Origin: Georgenia_B sunbinii
GTDB taxonomy: Bacteria; Actinomycetota; Actinomycetes; Actinomycetales; Actinomycetaceae
Direction: 5' to 3' (one strand)
NCBI RefSeq assembly: GCF_036421855.1
Contig: NZ_JAZGOK010000002.1
Length of the DNA stretch: 64,000 bases
Below are positions 8,228-16,349 of the stretch, in pieces. A program made the position numbers and the translations under genes. The notes under the pieces are model-generated. The model did not search any database, had not been told where the DNA came from, and worked only from the letters and a program-made list of their open reading frames with translations. Every line of letters begins with the position of its first letter. Positions within the stretch are counted from its first letter, which is position 1.

Positions 8228-8718
8228 CGGGCTGCTCCTTCCGGTGTCTGGTAGGTCAGGCGAAGGCTCTTGAGGCCGTCCGCGGCGGCCCGGCGGACGG
8301 CGTCCGCGGTGCCGCCGATGAGCTCAGCGGTCTCGGTGTGGGGGAGCCCGCCGAAGTAGTGGTAGGCGACGGCCAGGCGCTGACGCTCGGGCAGCGCGGC
8401 GACGGTGTGCCACAGCGCCCAGCCCTCGACGTCAGGGTTGCCGTGCGGTGTCGCTCGGTCGGGGAGGTCGCCGGTGGGCACGGCGTGCCGCGAGCGGCTC
8501 CTCAGGATGTCGATCGTCTTGCGCTGCGCCACCCGCACCAGCCAGGCCTCCACGTTCGTCTGCTCCGGCAGGTCGGGCCACGCCCGCAGCGCGGCGAGGA
8601 ACGTCTCCGACCAGGCGTCGTCGGCGTCCGCCCCGGGGCCGAGCGCGGCGCGGCACACCCGCAGCACGGTCGGCCCGTGGCGTCGCACGGCCTGCTCGAA
8701 CGGTTGCTTCATGGTCAT
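8224..8718 (-). CDS. ECF-like RNA polymerase sigma factor heading an alkylation-repair operon
   Basis: The product is a 164-residue sigma-70-family factor. Region 2 spans about residues 5-75 (ADDAWSETFLAALRAW, VEAWLVRVAQRKTIDILRSR) and region 4 covers the C-terminal third (ALPERQRLAVAYHYFGGLP). ATGs at 8718 and 8712 are both possible starts. No anti-sigma gene is adjacent. Because it is translationally coupled to ogt and heads ogt-alkB-tag, it is likely to drive the cluster's own transcription, and perhaps other repair genes, under alkylation stress. That role is inferred from context only. Confidence 0.87.
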   Translation of the reverse strand: MTMKQPFEQAVRRHGPTVLRVCRAALGPGADADDAWSETFLAALRAWPDLPEQTNVEAWLVRVAQRKTIDILRSRSRHAVPTGDLPDRATPHGNPDVEGWALWHTVAALPERQRLAVAYHYFGGLPHTETAELIGGTADAVRRAAADGLKSLRLTYQTPEGAAR

Positions 8719-9197
8719 CACACGGTAGACGCGTCGGGCGGGCGGAACGTGAGGTGGGGATGGGGCGGGCGGCTGGACACGGCAAACGGTAGATCCGTGC
8801 CCGGAGAACGAGCATCGATGAGGCTCGCTGCAGGAGGGTGGTTGACGTGGTCCTCGACGACGACCGATTCGAGACTGCCGGCGGACCTGTGTCACCTTCC
8901 CAGGCGCCGATCCGTGGAACTATCCTTCCTCAAGTGCGGCCGCCCTGACGGTAAGGCCAGACACGGGTTGGGTTCCCCTCGCTGGGGGCCTGAGAAGGTC
9001 AGGAAGTAGACCCCGGTCTGGCGCCGCCCCGCTTTGCGTCGGATCGGCCGGATTCGCTAGGTGAATACCCAGGCGATATGCCGCATTTTGCGGATCGTCG
9101 ACGCCCGAGTTTGCCTCACTTGCGCCTATCGCGGGTGAGTCGTCGAGCCGGACCACGGCGCGGACCGTGAGGTATGCCCAGGTCGGGTGACGTCAGT
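8719..9197. other. 479-nt intergenic region with structured-RNA candidate
   Basis: This gap lies upstream of the leftward sigma operon and downstream of the leftward ligase gene. No reading frame here has protein-like composition. It holds several hairpins, including a compact branched structure at 8957-9021 and a 5-bp hairpin CCGCA/TGCGG at 9081-9093. The sigma-operon promoter must lie in its left part, but I could not fix its -10 and -35 elements. Confidence 0.5.
8957..9021 (+). ncRNA. Candidate structured RNA, family unknown
   Basis: A closing helix CCAGAC (8957-8962) with GTCTGG (9016-9021) is extended after a short internal loop by GGGT/ACCC. Inside are two hairpins, CCCC/GGGG (8975-8987) and CCTGA/TCAGG (8989-9003). 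This is a three-way-junction layout of 65 nt. It lacks the SRP RNA tetraloop consensus and tRNA features. Either strand could be transcribed, since the fold is near-symmetrical. It may be only a GC-rich folding artefact. Confidence 0.25.
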
Positions 9198-10712
9198 TTA
9201 TGGGAGCAGGTCACGTATCGCGTCAATGGTGTCCGCTTCCGCCGAGGTCTTGTCGTCGCGGTAGCGCAGCACCCGGGCGAAGCGCAGCGCCATCCCGCCG
9301 GGGTGCCGGGTGGAGCGCTGCACGCCGTCGAACGCGACCTCGACCACCTGCTCCGGCCGAACATGGACGACGTGACCCTCGCGGTGCGTCTCCAGCGCGA
9401 GGAAGCGCTCGGTCTGCCAGGCGAGCATCTCGTCGGTCATTCCTTTGAAGGTCTTGCCCAGCATCATGAAGCCGTCGTCGGCGCGGGCGCCGAGGTGGAT
9501 GTTCGACAGCATGCCTTGCCGGCGGCCGCTGCCCCACTCGACGGCGAGCACCACCAGGTCCAGGGTGTGCCGGGGCTTGACCTTCACCCACGCCGAGCCA
9601 CGCCGTCCGGCGTCGTACGGGCTCGCGAGGCTCTTGACGACGAGCCCCTCGTGGCCGGCGGCGAGCATCTCGGCGAACAGGTCCTGGACCACCGCCGGGT
9701 CGTCGGTGATCCGGCGGGGAACGAGGGACGCCGCGGGCACCGCCCGCTCGAGCGCGGCGAACCGGTCGGCGGCGGGGGAGTCGATGAGGTCCTCACCGTC
9801 GAGGTGGAGCAGGTCGAAGAAGTACGACGTCAGCGGAACCGACCCGCGCAGCGCGGCGCCGTCGCGGCTCATCGTGCGCGACCCCGTCTCCTGGAACGGG
9901 CGGGGGCGGCCGTCGGGACCGAGCGCGATCACCTCGCCGTCGAGCACCAGCGCCCGCGGTTCGAGCGTTCGCACCAGCTCGACGACCTCGGGGAGCCGGT
10001 CGGTGATGTCGTCGAGCGAGCGGGTGAAGACGGTGACGTCGTCGCCCGCGCGGTGCACCTGGATCCGGATGCCGTCGATCTTGCCGTCGGCGGCGACCGG
10101 CAGCCCGACCTTCTCCAGCGCGCCGGCGAGGTCCGGCGCCGCGGCGGCGAGCATGGGACGTACCGGCCGGCCGACCTCCAGCCGGAACTGCTCGAGCGCC
10201 GCGACGCCACCGGTGAGTGCGGCGTGGGCGATGGGGCCGGTGAGCGCGCTGAACATGGCGGCCCGGCGGACCGCCGCCACCGGCACGTCAGCGGCCTCGG
10301 CAACGGCGTCGAGCAGCAGCGAGTCGAGCGCACCTTGCCGCAGCTCGCCGAGGATGAGCCCGCGCAGGAACCGCTGCTCGGCGGTGGTCGCGGCACCGAG
10401 CAGCGCGGCGACGGCGCCGGCTCGGGCTGCTTGCGAGCCGGCGCCCGCGAGCCGGCTGAGCTCCTCGAGCGCGTCGTCAACGGCGGCCGGCGTCAGCGTC
10501 GCCGCCGCGGCGGAGGGTGGCACCTCGGCCAGGCTGCGCCAGCCGACGCCGGTGCGCCGCTGCCGCGGTCGGCCCGAGAGGTAACCGGCGACGATCCCCA
10601 CCTCGTCGGCACCGGCCGCCCGGAGCAGGTCGGCGAGCAACGCCCGCTTGGCCAGGCGCGAGCGGGTGGCCGCAACGGCGGCGGAGGTCTCGACCACGTC
10701 GGCGAGGAGCAC
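9198..10712 (-). CDS. ligB: ATP-dependent DNA ligase, LigB type
   Basis: A 504-residue ATP-dependent ligase that seals nicked DNA through a lysyl-adenylate. The nucleotidyltransferase motif I is KIDGIRIQVH with the catalytic Lys near residue 211. Motif III/IV elements (YFFDLLHLDGEDL, EGLVVKSL) and motif V (WVKVKPRHTLDLVV) follow, then an OB-fold with a C-terminal FARVLRYRDDK. The N-terminal 190 residues match the helical DNA-binding domain of mycobacterial LigB/LigI-like enzymes. It is accessory to the NAD-dependent LigA. It lies alone, divergent from the GyrI-like gene. Confidence 0.92.
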   Translation of the reverse strand: MLLADVVETSAAVAATRSRLAKRALLADLLRAAGADEVGIVAGYLSGRPRQRRTGVGWRSLAEVPPSAAAATLTPAAVDDALEELSRLAGAGSQAARAGAVAALLGAATTAEQRFLRGLILGELRQGALDSLLLDAVAEAADVPVAAVRRAAMFSALTGPIAHAALTGGVAALEQFRLEVGRPVRPMLAAAAPDLAGALEKVGLPVAADGKIDGIRIQVHRAGDDVTVFTRSLDDITDRLPEVVELVRTLEPRALVLDGEVIALGPDGRPRPFQETGSRTMSRDGAALRGSVPLTSYFFDLLHLDGEDLIDSPAADRFAALERAVPAASLVPRRITDDPAVVQDLFAEMLAAGHEGLVVKSLASPYDAGRRGSAWVKVKPRHTLDLVVLAVEWGSGRRQGMLSNIHLGARADDGFMMLGKTFKGMTDEMLAWQTERFLALETHREGHVVHVRPEQVVEVAFDGVQRSTRHPGGMALRFARVLRYRDDKTSAEADTIDAIRDLLP

Positions 10713-10782
10713 ACGCAGATTCTTGCAGGCCGGCCGGGCGACCGCGCCCGGAGGGACGGACCGGTCCGCGCGCGTTGCGGTC

Positions 10783-10825
10783 CGGGGAGCTCTCGTCAGG
10801 CATGGTCGGACGGAACTGCCCCGTT
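10783..10825. repeat. Dispersed intergenic element, copy 1
   Basis: One of three related 43-bp sequences in this window. It starts CGGGGAGCTCTCGTCAGG and ends GACGGAACTGCCCCGTT. The block CGTCAG begins at offset 11 in every copy, and the internal GTC/GAC halves form a weak inverted repeat. It is upstream of ligB. Confidence 0.5.
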
Positions 10826-10873
10826 GGTTAGGGAGGCCGCGGGTGGCTGGAGCTCAGCGCGCGTGGCACCTAG

Positions 10874-10916
10874 CGGGTAACTTGCGTCAGGCGTAGTCCG
10901 ACGGAACTCACCCGAT
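10874..10916. repeat. Dispersed intergenic element, copy 2
   Basis: It begins CGGGTAACTTGCGTCAGGC and ends GACGGAACTCACCCGAT. It lies 91 bp from copy 1, direct orientation, just upstream of the GyrI-like gene. CGTCAGGC, GACGGAACT and CCCG are shared with copy 1. The region between the two copies holds nothing recognisable. Confidence 0.5.
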
Positions 10917-10971
10917 GGTGGGCCGGGCGGGAGTGCATGCGGAGCCGGACGGCAGCAGGGGAGCAGCAGCG

Positions 10972-11580
10972 ATGGTGGAGAAGGTCGACCTCAAGAAGCA
11001 GCTGGACAGCTACCGCGCCAGGCAGGGTGAGCAGCGGATCATCACGGTGCCCGACCGGCGCTACCTCATGGTCGACGGCGAGGGGGACCCGAACACGTCG
11101 CCGGCCTTCACCGCGGCGATCGAGACGCTCTACCCGGTCGCCTACCGGCTGAAGTTCGCCAGCAAGCGCGAGCTCGGCCGCGACTACGTCGTCCCGCCGC
11201 TCGAGGGGCTGTGGTGGGCCGAGGACATGGCCGCCTTCACCACGGCCCGGGACAAGGCGCAGTGGTCGTGGACGCTGATGATCATGGTGCCGGACTGGAT
11301 CGAGGAAGCGTTCGCCGTCGCGGCCGTCGGCGAGGCGGGCGCGGTCCGGCTGACCACGCTGTCCGAGGGGCAATGCGTCCAGACCCTCCACGTCGGCTCG
11401 TTCGACGACGAGGCGCCCGTGCTCGAGCGGATGCACCACGAGTTCATCCCCGGCAACGGACTGCGGATGGTCGGCCGGCACCACGAGATCTACCTCAGCG
11501 ACTTCCGGCGGGTGACGCCGGAGAGGCGGCGCACGATCCTGCGGCAGCCGGTCGTGTCGGACGACACGTCCGCCGGGTAG
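10972..11580 (+). CDS. GyrI-like small-molecule-binding domain protein
   Basis: A 202-residue protein containing the GyrI-like/SHS2-type module: VPDRRYLMVDGEGDPNTSP, then YPVAYRLKF, PLEGLWWAEDM and a C-terminal HHEIYLSDFRRVTPER. Family members bind hydrophobic small molecules, and some relatives are linked to multidrug sensing or cyclopropanoid hydrolysis. The catalytic role here is unknown. The ATG at 10972 follows a purine-rich stretch (agggga). It precedes a methyltransferase and an acetyltransferase gene on the same strand, with gaps of 46 and 29 nt. Confidence 0.85.
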   Translation: MVEKVDLKKQLDSYRARQGEQRIITVPDRRYLMVDGEGDPNTSPAFTAAIETLYPVAYRLKFASKRELGRDYVVPPLEGLWWAEDMAAFTTARDKAQWSWTLMIMVPDWIEEAFAVAAVGEAGAVRLTTLSEGQCVQTLHVGSFDDEAPVLERMHHEFIPGNGLRMVGRHHEIYLSDFRRVTPERRRTILRQPVVSDDTSAG

Positions 11581-11626
11581 GTGCCAAGGCTTTCTCCGGG
11601 ACCTGGATCGGTGCCAGGGTGTGGGC

Positions 11627-12238
11627 ATGGGATCTGAGCACTTCGACGCCAAGGCCGCCGACTGGGACCGCGACGAGCAGAAGGTGCTCCGCGCGAACGA
11701 GGTCGCCGAGGCGGTGGCAGCCGCCGTGCCGCTCGAGCCGCATCTGCGCGTCCTCGAGTACGGAGCCGGCACCGGCCTGGTGACGCAGGCGCTCGTCGGG
11801 CGGGTCGGACCGGTGACGCTGGCGGACAACTCCGCGGGAATGCGCGGCGTCATCGAGCAGAAGATGGCCGCCGGCGTGCTGCCCGGCGCGCGGGTGTGGG
11901 ACCTGGACCTGGAGACCCAACCCGCGCCGGACGAGCGGTTCGACCTCGTCGTCACCTCGCTCGTCATGCACCACATCCACGCGCTCGACCTCGTGCTGTC
12001 CCGGTTCGCCGCACTGCTCGAGCCGGGCGGGTACCTGTGCATCGCTGACCTCGATAGCGAGGACGGCTCATTCCACCAGCACGACTTCGGCGGCCACGAG
12101 GGGTTCGACCGGGCCGCATTGGCCGCGCAGCTGAGCGCCGCCGGGTTCGTCGGCGTGTCCGTCGAGGACTGCACCGAGCTGGACCGCGACGGCGTCACCT
12201 ACTCGGTGTTCCTGGCCGTCGGCCGGCGAGGCGCCTGA
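11627..12238 (+). CDS. Class I SAM-dependent methyltransferase
   Basis: The 203-residue product has the Rossmann methyltransferase motif I VLEYGAGTGLVTQAL near residue 47, a motif-II-like aspartate (VTLADNS), FDLVVTSLVMHHI and LLEPGGYLCIADLD. The last three are typical of small-molecule or biosynthetic methyltransferases. The substrate is not predictable. I chose the ATG at 11627 over a GTG two codons upstream, because aggg lies 7 nt before it. It follows the GyrI-like gene closely and may be co-transcribed. Confidence 0.85.
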   Translation: MGSEHFDAKAADWDRDEQKVLRANEVAEAVAAAVPLEPHLRVLEYGAGTGLVTQALVGRVGPVTLADNSAGMRGVIEQKMAAGVLPGARVWDLDLETQPAPDERFDLVVTSLVMHHIHALDLVLSRFAALLEPGGYLCIADLDSEDGSFHQHDFGGHEGFDRAALAAQLSAAGFVGVSVEDCTELDRDGVTYSVFLAVGRRGA

Positions 12239-12267
12239 CCCACCCGGGTCCTGATGAGGAGCGACCG

Positions 12268-12837
12268 ATGACCATCAATGTCCGTCCCGCGATCGAGCTC
12301 GACGACGTCCGCACCATGGTCGGGCCCAAGCGGCCTGACGCCAACGTCTGCTGGTGCCTGAGCTACCGCATCCCGTCGAAGGAGAACGTCGCGCTGCGCG
12401 GTCCCGAGCGCGGGGAACGGGTTGCCCAGCTCGTCCGGCAGGACCCACCGCCGGGTGTGCTCGCCTACGACGGCGACGACGTCGTCGGCTGGGCCGCGGC
12501 CCACCCGCGGCGCGACACCAACTTTGCCCGCAACCGCAAGATCCCGCACGTCGACGACCTCGACGTGTGGTCGGTGTGGTGCATCCGCGTCCGCCCCGGG
12601 CACCGCGGGAAGGGGATCTCCCACGACCTGCTCGCCGGCGCGGTCGCGTTCGCCCGCAGTCACGGCGCACCGGCGATCGAGGGGTACCCGGTGGACAACG
12701 GCGGCGAGAAGGTGGACCTGACCATGGCTTACGTGGGCACCCGGGCGCTGTTCGAGCGGGCCGGCTTCACCAAGGCTGCGGAGACCACCTCGGTGCTCAA
12801 CGGCTTCCCGCGGGTGCTCATGCGGCTCGCGCTCTAG
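12268..12837 (+). CDS. GNAT-family N-acetyltransferase
   Basis: The 189-residue protein carries the acetyl-CoA-binding motif A (WCIRVRPGHRGKGISHDLL, about residues 108-126) and a later YVGTRALFERAGF strand-helix block. An N-terminal CWCLSYRIPSKEN is typical of a subgroup often annotated only as GNAT. The acceptor substrate is unknown. Its ATG has the ribosome-binding site gaggagc. Its TAG overlaps the TAG of the convergent cinA-like gene within one CTAG palindrome, so the two genes share 4 nt at their ends. Confidence 0.87.
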   Translation: MTINVRPAIELDDVRTMVGPKRPDANVCWCLSYRIPSKENVALRGPERGERVAQLVRQDPPPGVLAYDGDDVVGWAAAHPRRDTNFARNRKIPHVDDLDVWSVWCIRVRPGHRGKGISHDLLAGAVAFARSHGAPAIEGYPVDNGGEKVDLTMAYVGTRALFERAGFTKAAETTSVLNGFPRVLMRLAL

Positions 12838-13559
12838 AGCGACGCCCGGATCGCCTCGAGCCGGGCTACCGCTTCATCGATGAGGGCGAGGTCGGTGCCC
12901 CGCACAACGATGTTGGTGCCGCGGACGTCGCCGTCGCGGAACGGGTAGGAGCCGATGCTCAGCTGCGGCATCTCCTCGGCGAGTGCCCGCAGCGGGGTGG
13001 CGACCCGGCCCTCGCCCACGTCGAACCGCACCTCGCGCGAGTGCACCGGGGCGCCGGCGGCGAGGGTGGGCAGCACGACGTCGAGCATCGCGACGAAGAT
13101 GCTCGGCACGCCCGCGAGCACGTGGACGTTGCCGATGCTGAAGCCGGGCGCGCCGGAGACGCCGTTGACGATGAGCGCGGCGCCGTCGGGGATGCGCGCC
13201 ATCCGCAGCTGGTCGGTGGTGACGGCGGATCCCCGCCGGGCCAGCGCCTCCTCGAGGAGCGCCCGGGCGTCGGCACGCACGTCGATGCCGACGTCGAAGG
13301 CCGCGGCGACGGCGTCGGCGGTGATGTCGTCGTGGGTGGGCCCGATGCCGCCGGAGGTGAACACGTGGGTGTACGCCGCCCGGAGCGCATTGAGGGCGTC
13401 GACGATAACGTCGTGGGTGTCGGGCACGACCCGGATCTCACGCAGGTCGATGCCGACGCTGCCGAGCTCGCCGGCGAGGTGGTAGGCGTTCGCGTCGCGG
13501 GTGCGTCCGGAGAGGATCTCGTCACCGATGACGAGGATGGCGGCGGTGGGGTTGGGCAT
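12834..13559 (-). CDS. CinA-like / molybdopterin-binding (MoaB/MogA-fold) domain protein
   Basis: A 241-residue protein consisting of the COG1058 domain: AAILVIGDEILSGRTRDANA at the start, TSGGIGPTHDDITADAVAAA (the phosphate-binding SGG loop) and LAGVPSIFVAMLD. It corresponds to the N-terminal half of CinA. The C-terminal nicotinamide-nucleotide amidase domain is absent, so a pyrophosphatase-like or pterin-binding activity is all that can be inferred. The ATG at 13559 fits homology. It is convergent with the acetyltransferase gene and divergent from the aminotransferase gene. Confidence 0.87.
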   Translation of the reverse strand: MPNPTAAILVIGDEILSGRTRDANAYHLAGELGSVGIDLREIRVVPDTHDVIVDALNALRAAYTHVFTSGGIGPTHDDITADAVAAAFDVGIDVRADARALLEEALARRGSAVTTDQLRMARIPDGAALIVNGVSGAPGFSIGNVHVLAGVPSIFVAMLDVVLPTLAAGAPVHSREVRFDVGEGRVATPLRALAEEMPQLSIGSYPFRDGDVRGTNIVVRGTDLALIDEAVARLEAIRASL

Positions 13560-13664
13560 GGTCCTAGCGTGCCGTTGCCGCGGCGCGGGCACAATCAGGG
13601 GCCGCTGGATGGCCACGGTGGCACGATGGGGGCTGGCCCTCGAGCACCAGGAGGAAGATCTGCC

Positions 13665-14882
13665 GTGAAGGTGTCCGCCCGTTCCGCCGTCCCGCCGTTC
13701 CAGGTGATGTCGATCCTCGACCGCGTCGCCGAGCTGCGCGACCAGGGCCGCGACATCATCTCGCTGTGCGCCGGTGAACCGGCCGGTGGTGCCCCGCAGC
13801 AGGTCCGGTCGCTGGCGTCGAGCACCCACGCGTCGAGCAGCGCGCTGGGTTACACCAGCGCCCTCGGACTGCGGGAGGTGCGCGAGGAGATCAGCGGCCA
13901 CTACCGCCGCTGGTACGGCCTTGAGGTGCCGCCGGAGCGCGTCGCCGTCACCACCGGTTCGTCGGGCGCGTTCCTGCTCACCTTCCTCGCCGCGTTCGAC
14001 CCGGGCGACGTCGTCGTGCTCGCGCGTCCCGGCTACCCGGCCTACCGCAACATCCTCCAGACGCTGGGGTGCGCGGTCGTGGAGGTGGCGTGCGGCGCCG
14101 AGGTCGGGTTCCAGCCGACGCCGGAACTGCTCGACGCCGTGCTCGCCGAGCACGGGACGGTCGCCGGACTGGTGATCGCCTCGCCGGCCAACCCCACCGG
14201 CACGATGATCGACCGCGAGCGGCTGACCGCGCTGGCCCGCTGGTGCGCGGCGAACGAAGTCCGACTGGTAAGCGACGAGATCTACCACGGCATCACCTAC
14301 CCCACCGATCCGCAGGCGCCAGATGCACGCGGCGTCTGCGCCTGGGACATCGCCGAGGCCGCGCCGTCGTCGGTGGTGGTCTCCTCGTTCTCGAAGTACT
14401 GGGGGATGACCGGCTGGCGGCTCGGCTGGGCGCTGCTGCCCGAGGATCTCTTCGGCGCGGTGGACGCGCTCGCCGGGAACGTCGCGCTGTGCCCGCCGGC
14501 GCCCGCCCAGTTCGCCGCGCTCGGCGCGTTCTCCGAGGCGACCTACGCCGAGGCCGATGCCCGGGTCGCCGGGCTCGCCCAGACCCGCCGGGTGCTGCTC
14601 GACCGGGTCCCCGAGCTCGGCTGGGGCCCGGTGGCCCCGGCCGACGGCGCGTTCTACCTTTACGCGGGGCTGGGGGACCAGCTCGGCCCGCACAAGTCGT
14701 CCCTCGAGTGGTGCGCCGACCTGCTGGAGACCGCCGGCGTCGCCGTCGTGCCCGGGGTGGATTTCGACGGTGTGCATGGTCACGGGTACGTGCGGCTGTC
14801 CTTCGCCGCCGGTGCGGACGCCGTCGACGAGGCCGTCCGCCGCATCCTGCGGTTCCAGCAGCGCCTGACGAGGGTGGGCTAG
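13665..14882 (+). CDS. PLP-dependent aminotransferase, class I/II
   Basis: A 405-residue fold-type-I aminotransferase, aspartate-aminotransferase-like. The PLP lysine is Lys244 in SSFSKYWGMTGWRLGW. Supporting blocks are GYTSALGLREVREEI, SPANPTGTMIDRE (Asn-Pro cofactor contacts), SDEIYHGITY and the C-terminal YVRLSFA substrate-carboxylate arginine. The GTG at 13665 follows a strong aggagga ribosome-binding site. Family members transfer amino groups from aspartate, glutamate or aromatic amino acids to a 2-oxoacid. The exact substrate is not evident, and the gene stands alone. Confidence 0.9.
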   Translation: MKVSARSAVPPFQVMSILDRVAELRDQGRDIISLCAGEPAGGAPQQVRSLASSTHASSSALGYTSALGLREVREEISGHYRRWYGLEVPPERVAVTTGSSGAFLLTFLAAFDPGDVVVLARPGYPAYRNILQTLGCAVVEVACGAEVGFQPTPELLDAVLAEHGTVAGLVIASPANPTGTMIDRERLTALARWCAANEVRLVSDEIYHGITYPTDPQAPDARGVCAWDIAEAAPSSVVVSSFSKYWGMTGWRLGWALLPEDLFGAVDALAGNVALCPPAPAQFAALGAFSEATYAEADARVAGLAQTRRVLLDRVPELGWGPVAPADGAFYLYAGLGDQLGPHKSSLEWCADLLETAGVAVVPGVDFDGVHGHGYVRLSFAAGADAVDEAVRRILRFQQRLTRVG

Positions 14883-14997
14883 CCTCGGAGCAGACCGGCA
14901 CCGCGCGCGAACCGACGGTTCCGCAGCGTGCCGCTGCTCACCTCACGGCGACCCACCGACAGGAAGGACCAGGGCACCGCGCTGCCCGCACCACTCC

Positions 14998-15987
14998 ATG
15001 ACTACGACGACGTCGACACTCAAGCAGGACCTCATCAGCCCGCTCCACGCGATCAACTGGAACAAGGTCGAGGACCCCAAGGATGCCGAGGTCTGGGACC
15101 GGCTCACCACCAACTTCTGGCTGCCCGAGAAGATCCCGCTGTCCAACGACATCCAGTCGTGGGCCACCTTCACCGAGGCCGAGAAGCGGATGACCACCCG
15201 GGTGCTCACCGGGCTCACGCTGCTCGACACCATCCAGGGCACCCGCGGCGCGGTCAGCCTCATCCCGGACGTGCTCACCCCCCACGAGGAGGCGGTGCTG
15301 TCCAACCTCGTGTTCATGGAGCAGGTCCACGCCAAGTCGTACTCCGCGATCTTCTCCACGCTGCTGTCCACCACCGAGATCGACGAGGCGTTCGCGTGGT
15401 CGGTCGAGAACGAGGCGCTGCAGCGTAAGGCGCAGACGATCGTGGCCCACTACGAGGGCGACGACCCGCAGAAGCGCAAGATCGCCTCGGTGATGCTCGA
15501 GTCGTTCCTCTTCTACTCCGGCTTCTACGCCCCGATGTACTGGTCCTCCCGGGCGCAGCTGACCAACACCGCCGACCTCATCCGGCTGATCATCCGTGAC
15601 GAGGCCATCCACGGCTACTACATCGGGTACAAGTACCAGAAGAACCTCGAGCTGGACACGCCGCAGCGCCAGGCCGAGCTCAAGGCGTACTCCTACCAGA
15701 TGCTCGAGGAGCTCTACGAGGTCGAGGAAGAGTACACCCGCGACCTGTACGACCCGCTGGGGCTGACCGAGGACGTCATGGCGTTCCTGCGCTACAACGG
15801 CAACAAGTCGCTGATGAACCTCGGCTACGAGCCGCTGTTTCCCAGCGAGACGACGAACGTCAACCCGGCGATCCTCGCGGCGCTGAGCCCCAACGCCGAC
15901 GAGAACCACGACTTCTTCTCCGGCTCCGGCTCGAGCTACGTCATGGGCAAGGCCGTCGACACCGAGGATGACGACTGGGACTTCTGA
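14998..15987 (+). CDS. nrdF: Class Ib ribonucleotide reductase beta subunit
   Basis: The 329-residue product is the radical-generating subunit that, with NrdE, reduces ribonucleotides to deoxyribonucleotides. All dimetal ligands are present: Asp77, Glu108, His111, Glu168, Glu202 and His205. The radical tyrosine is Tyr115 (VFMEQVHAKSY), and the C-terminal acidic tail ends DDDWDF, the segment that docks on NrdE. No nrdE, nrdI or nrdH is adjacent, so it is separated from its partner genes. A large hairpin follows the stop. Confidence 0.95.
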   Translation: MTTTTSTLKQDLISPLHAINWNKVEDPKDAEVWDRLTTNFWLPEKIPLSNDIQSWATFTEAEKRMTTRVLTGLTLLDTIQGTRGAVSLIPDVLTPHEEAVLSNLVFMEQVHAKSYSAIFSTLLSTTEIDEAFAWSVENEALQRKAQTIVAHYEGDDPQKRKIASVMLESFLFYSGFYAPMYWSSRAQLTNTADLIRLIIRDEAIHGYYIGYKYQKNLELDTPQRQAELKAYSYQMLEELYEVEEEYTRDLYDPLGLTEDVMAFLRYNGNKSLMNLGYEPLFPSETTNVNPAILAALSPNADENHDFFSGSGSSYVMGKAVDTEDDDWDF

Positions 15988-15989
15988 CC

Positions 15990-16029
15990 GGTCGCTGGGG
16001 NTGCCGGGGAGACCGGCACGCCAGCGACC
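15990..16029 (+). terminator. Large hairpin after nrdF
   Basis: A perfect 9-bp stem, GGTCGCTGG (15990-15998) with CCAGCGACC (16021-16029), encloses a 6-bp stem TGCCGG/CCGGCA with a 5-nt loop. The undetermined base at 16001 lies at the junction of the two stems, where polymerase stalling or compression would be expected. There is no T-tract. Confidence 0.65.
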
Positions 16030-16349
16030 CCCGTGAAGTGGCAACGAAGTGGACGGACGTGAGAGCGAAGGTGGCGGAGTGCCAACAACTGATGCCGCCG
16101 CGGCGCCCGAGCCGTTGTTGAGCACTGAACCCTGCTTTCGCTCAGCGCGTGTGGATGTCGGAGCTCGGTGGAACCTTGGACGTTACGCGAAGTGATGACG
16201 TTCCTCAGCCCGAGCACGCCCAGCGTTTGCGGCACTCCACGAGGGTCTCGGGAACCCACGGGACGCCTTTCATGGGCTGGTGCGCTGGGCACACCCGCAA
16301 CGCCGCCTCGGAAACTCGCTCCGTGATCTGGAGCCGTCGACACTCTGGC
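16030..16349. other. Intergenic region with no convincing gene
   Basis: Lower GC than its surroundings. It contains an inverted pair CAACAAC (16083-16089) and GTTGTTG (16114-16120). A leftward frame encodes a cysteine-containing stretch (RVCPAHQPM, VECRKRWAC) that could be a degraded zinc-ribbon fragment, but it lacks a start and I do not call it. Confidence 0.4.

Noticed and set aside
8957..9021. SRP 4.5S RNA or tRNA identity for the structured region
   Set aside because: The SRP tetraloop and symmetric-loop consensus is missing, and no T-loop or anticodon arm fits.
16205..16349. Zinc-ribbon gene fragment on the minus strand
   Set aside because: A few cysteines only, no start codon or clear family; left as intergenic.
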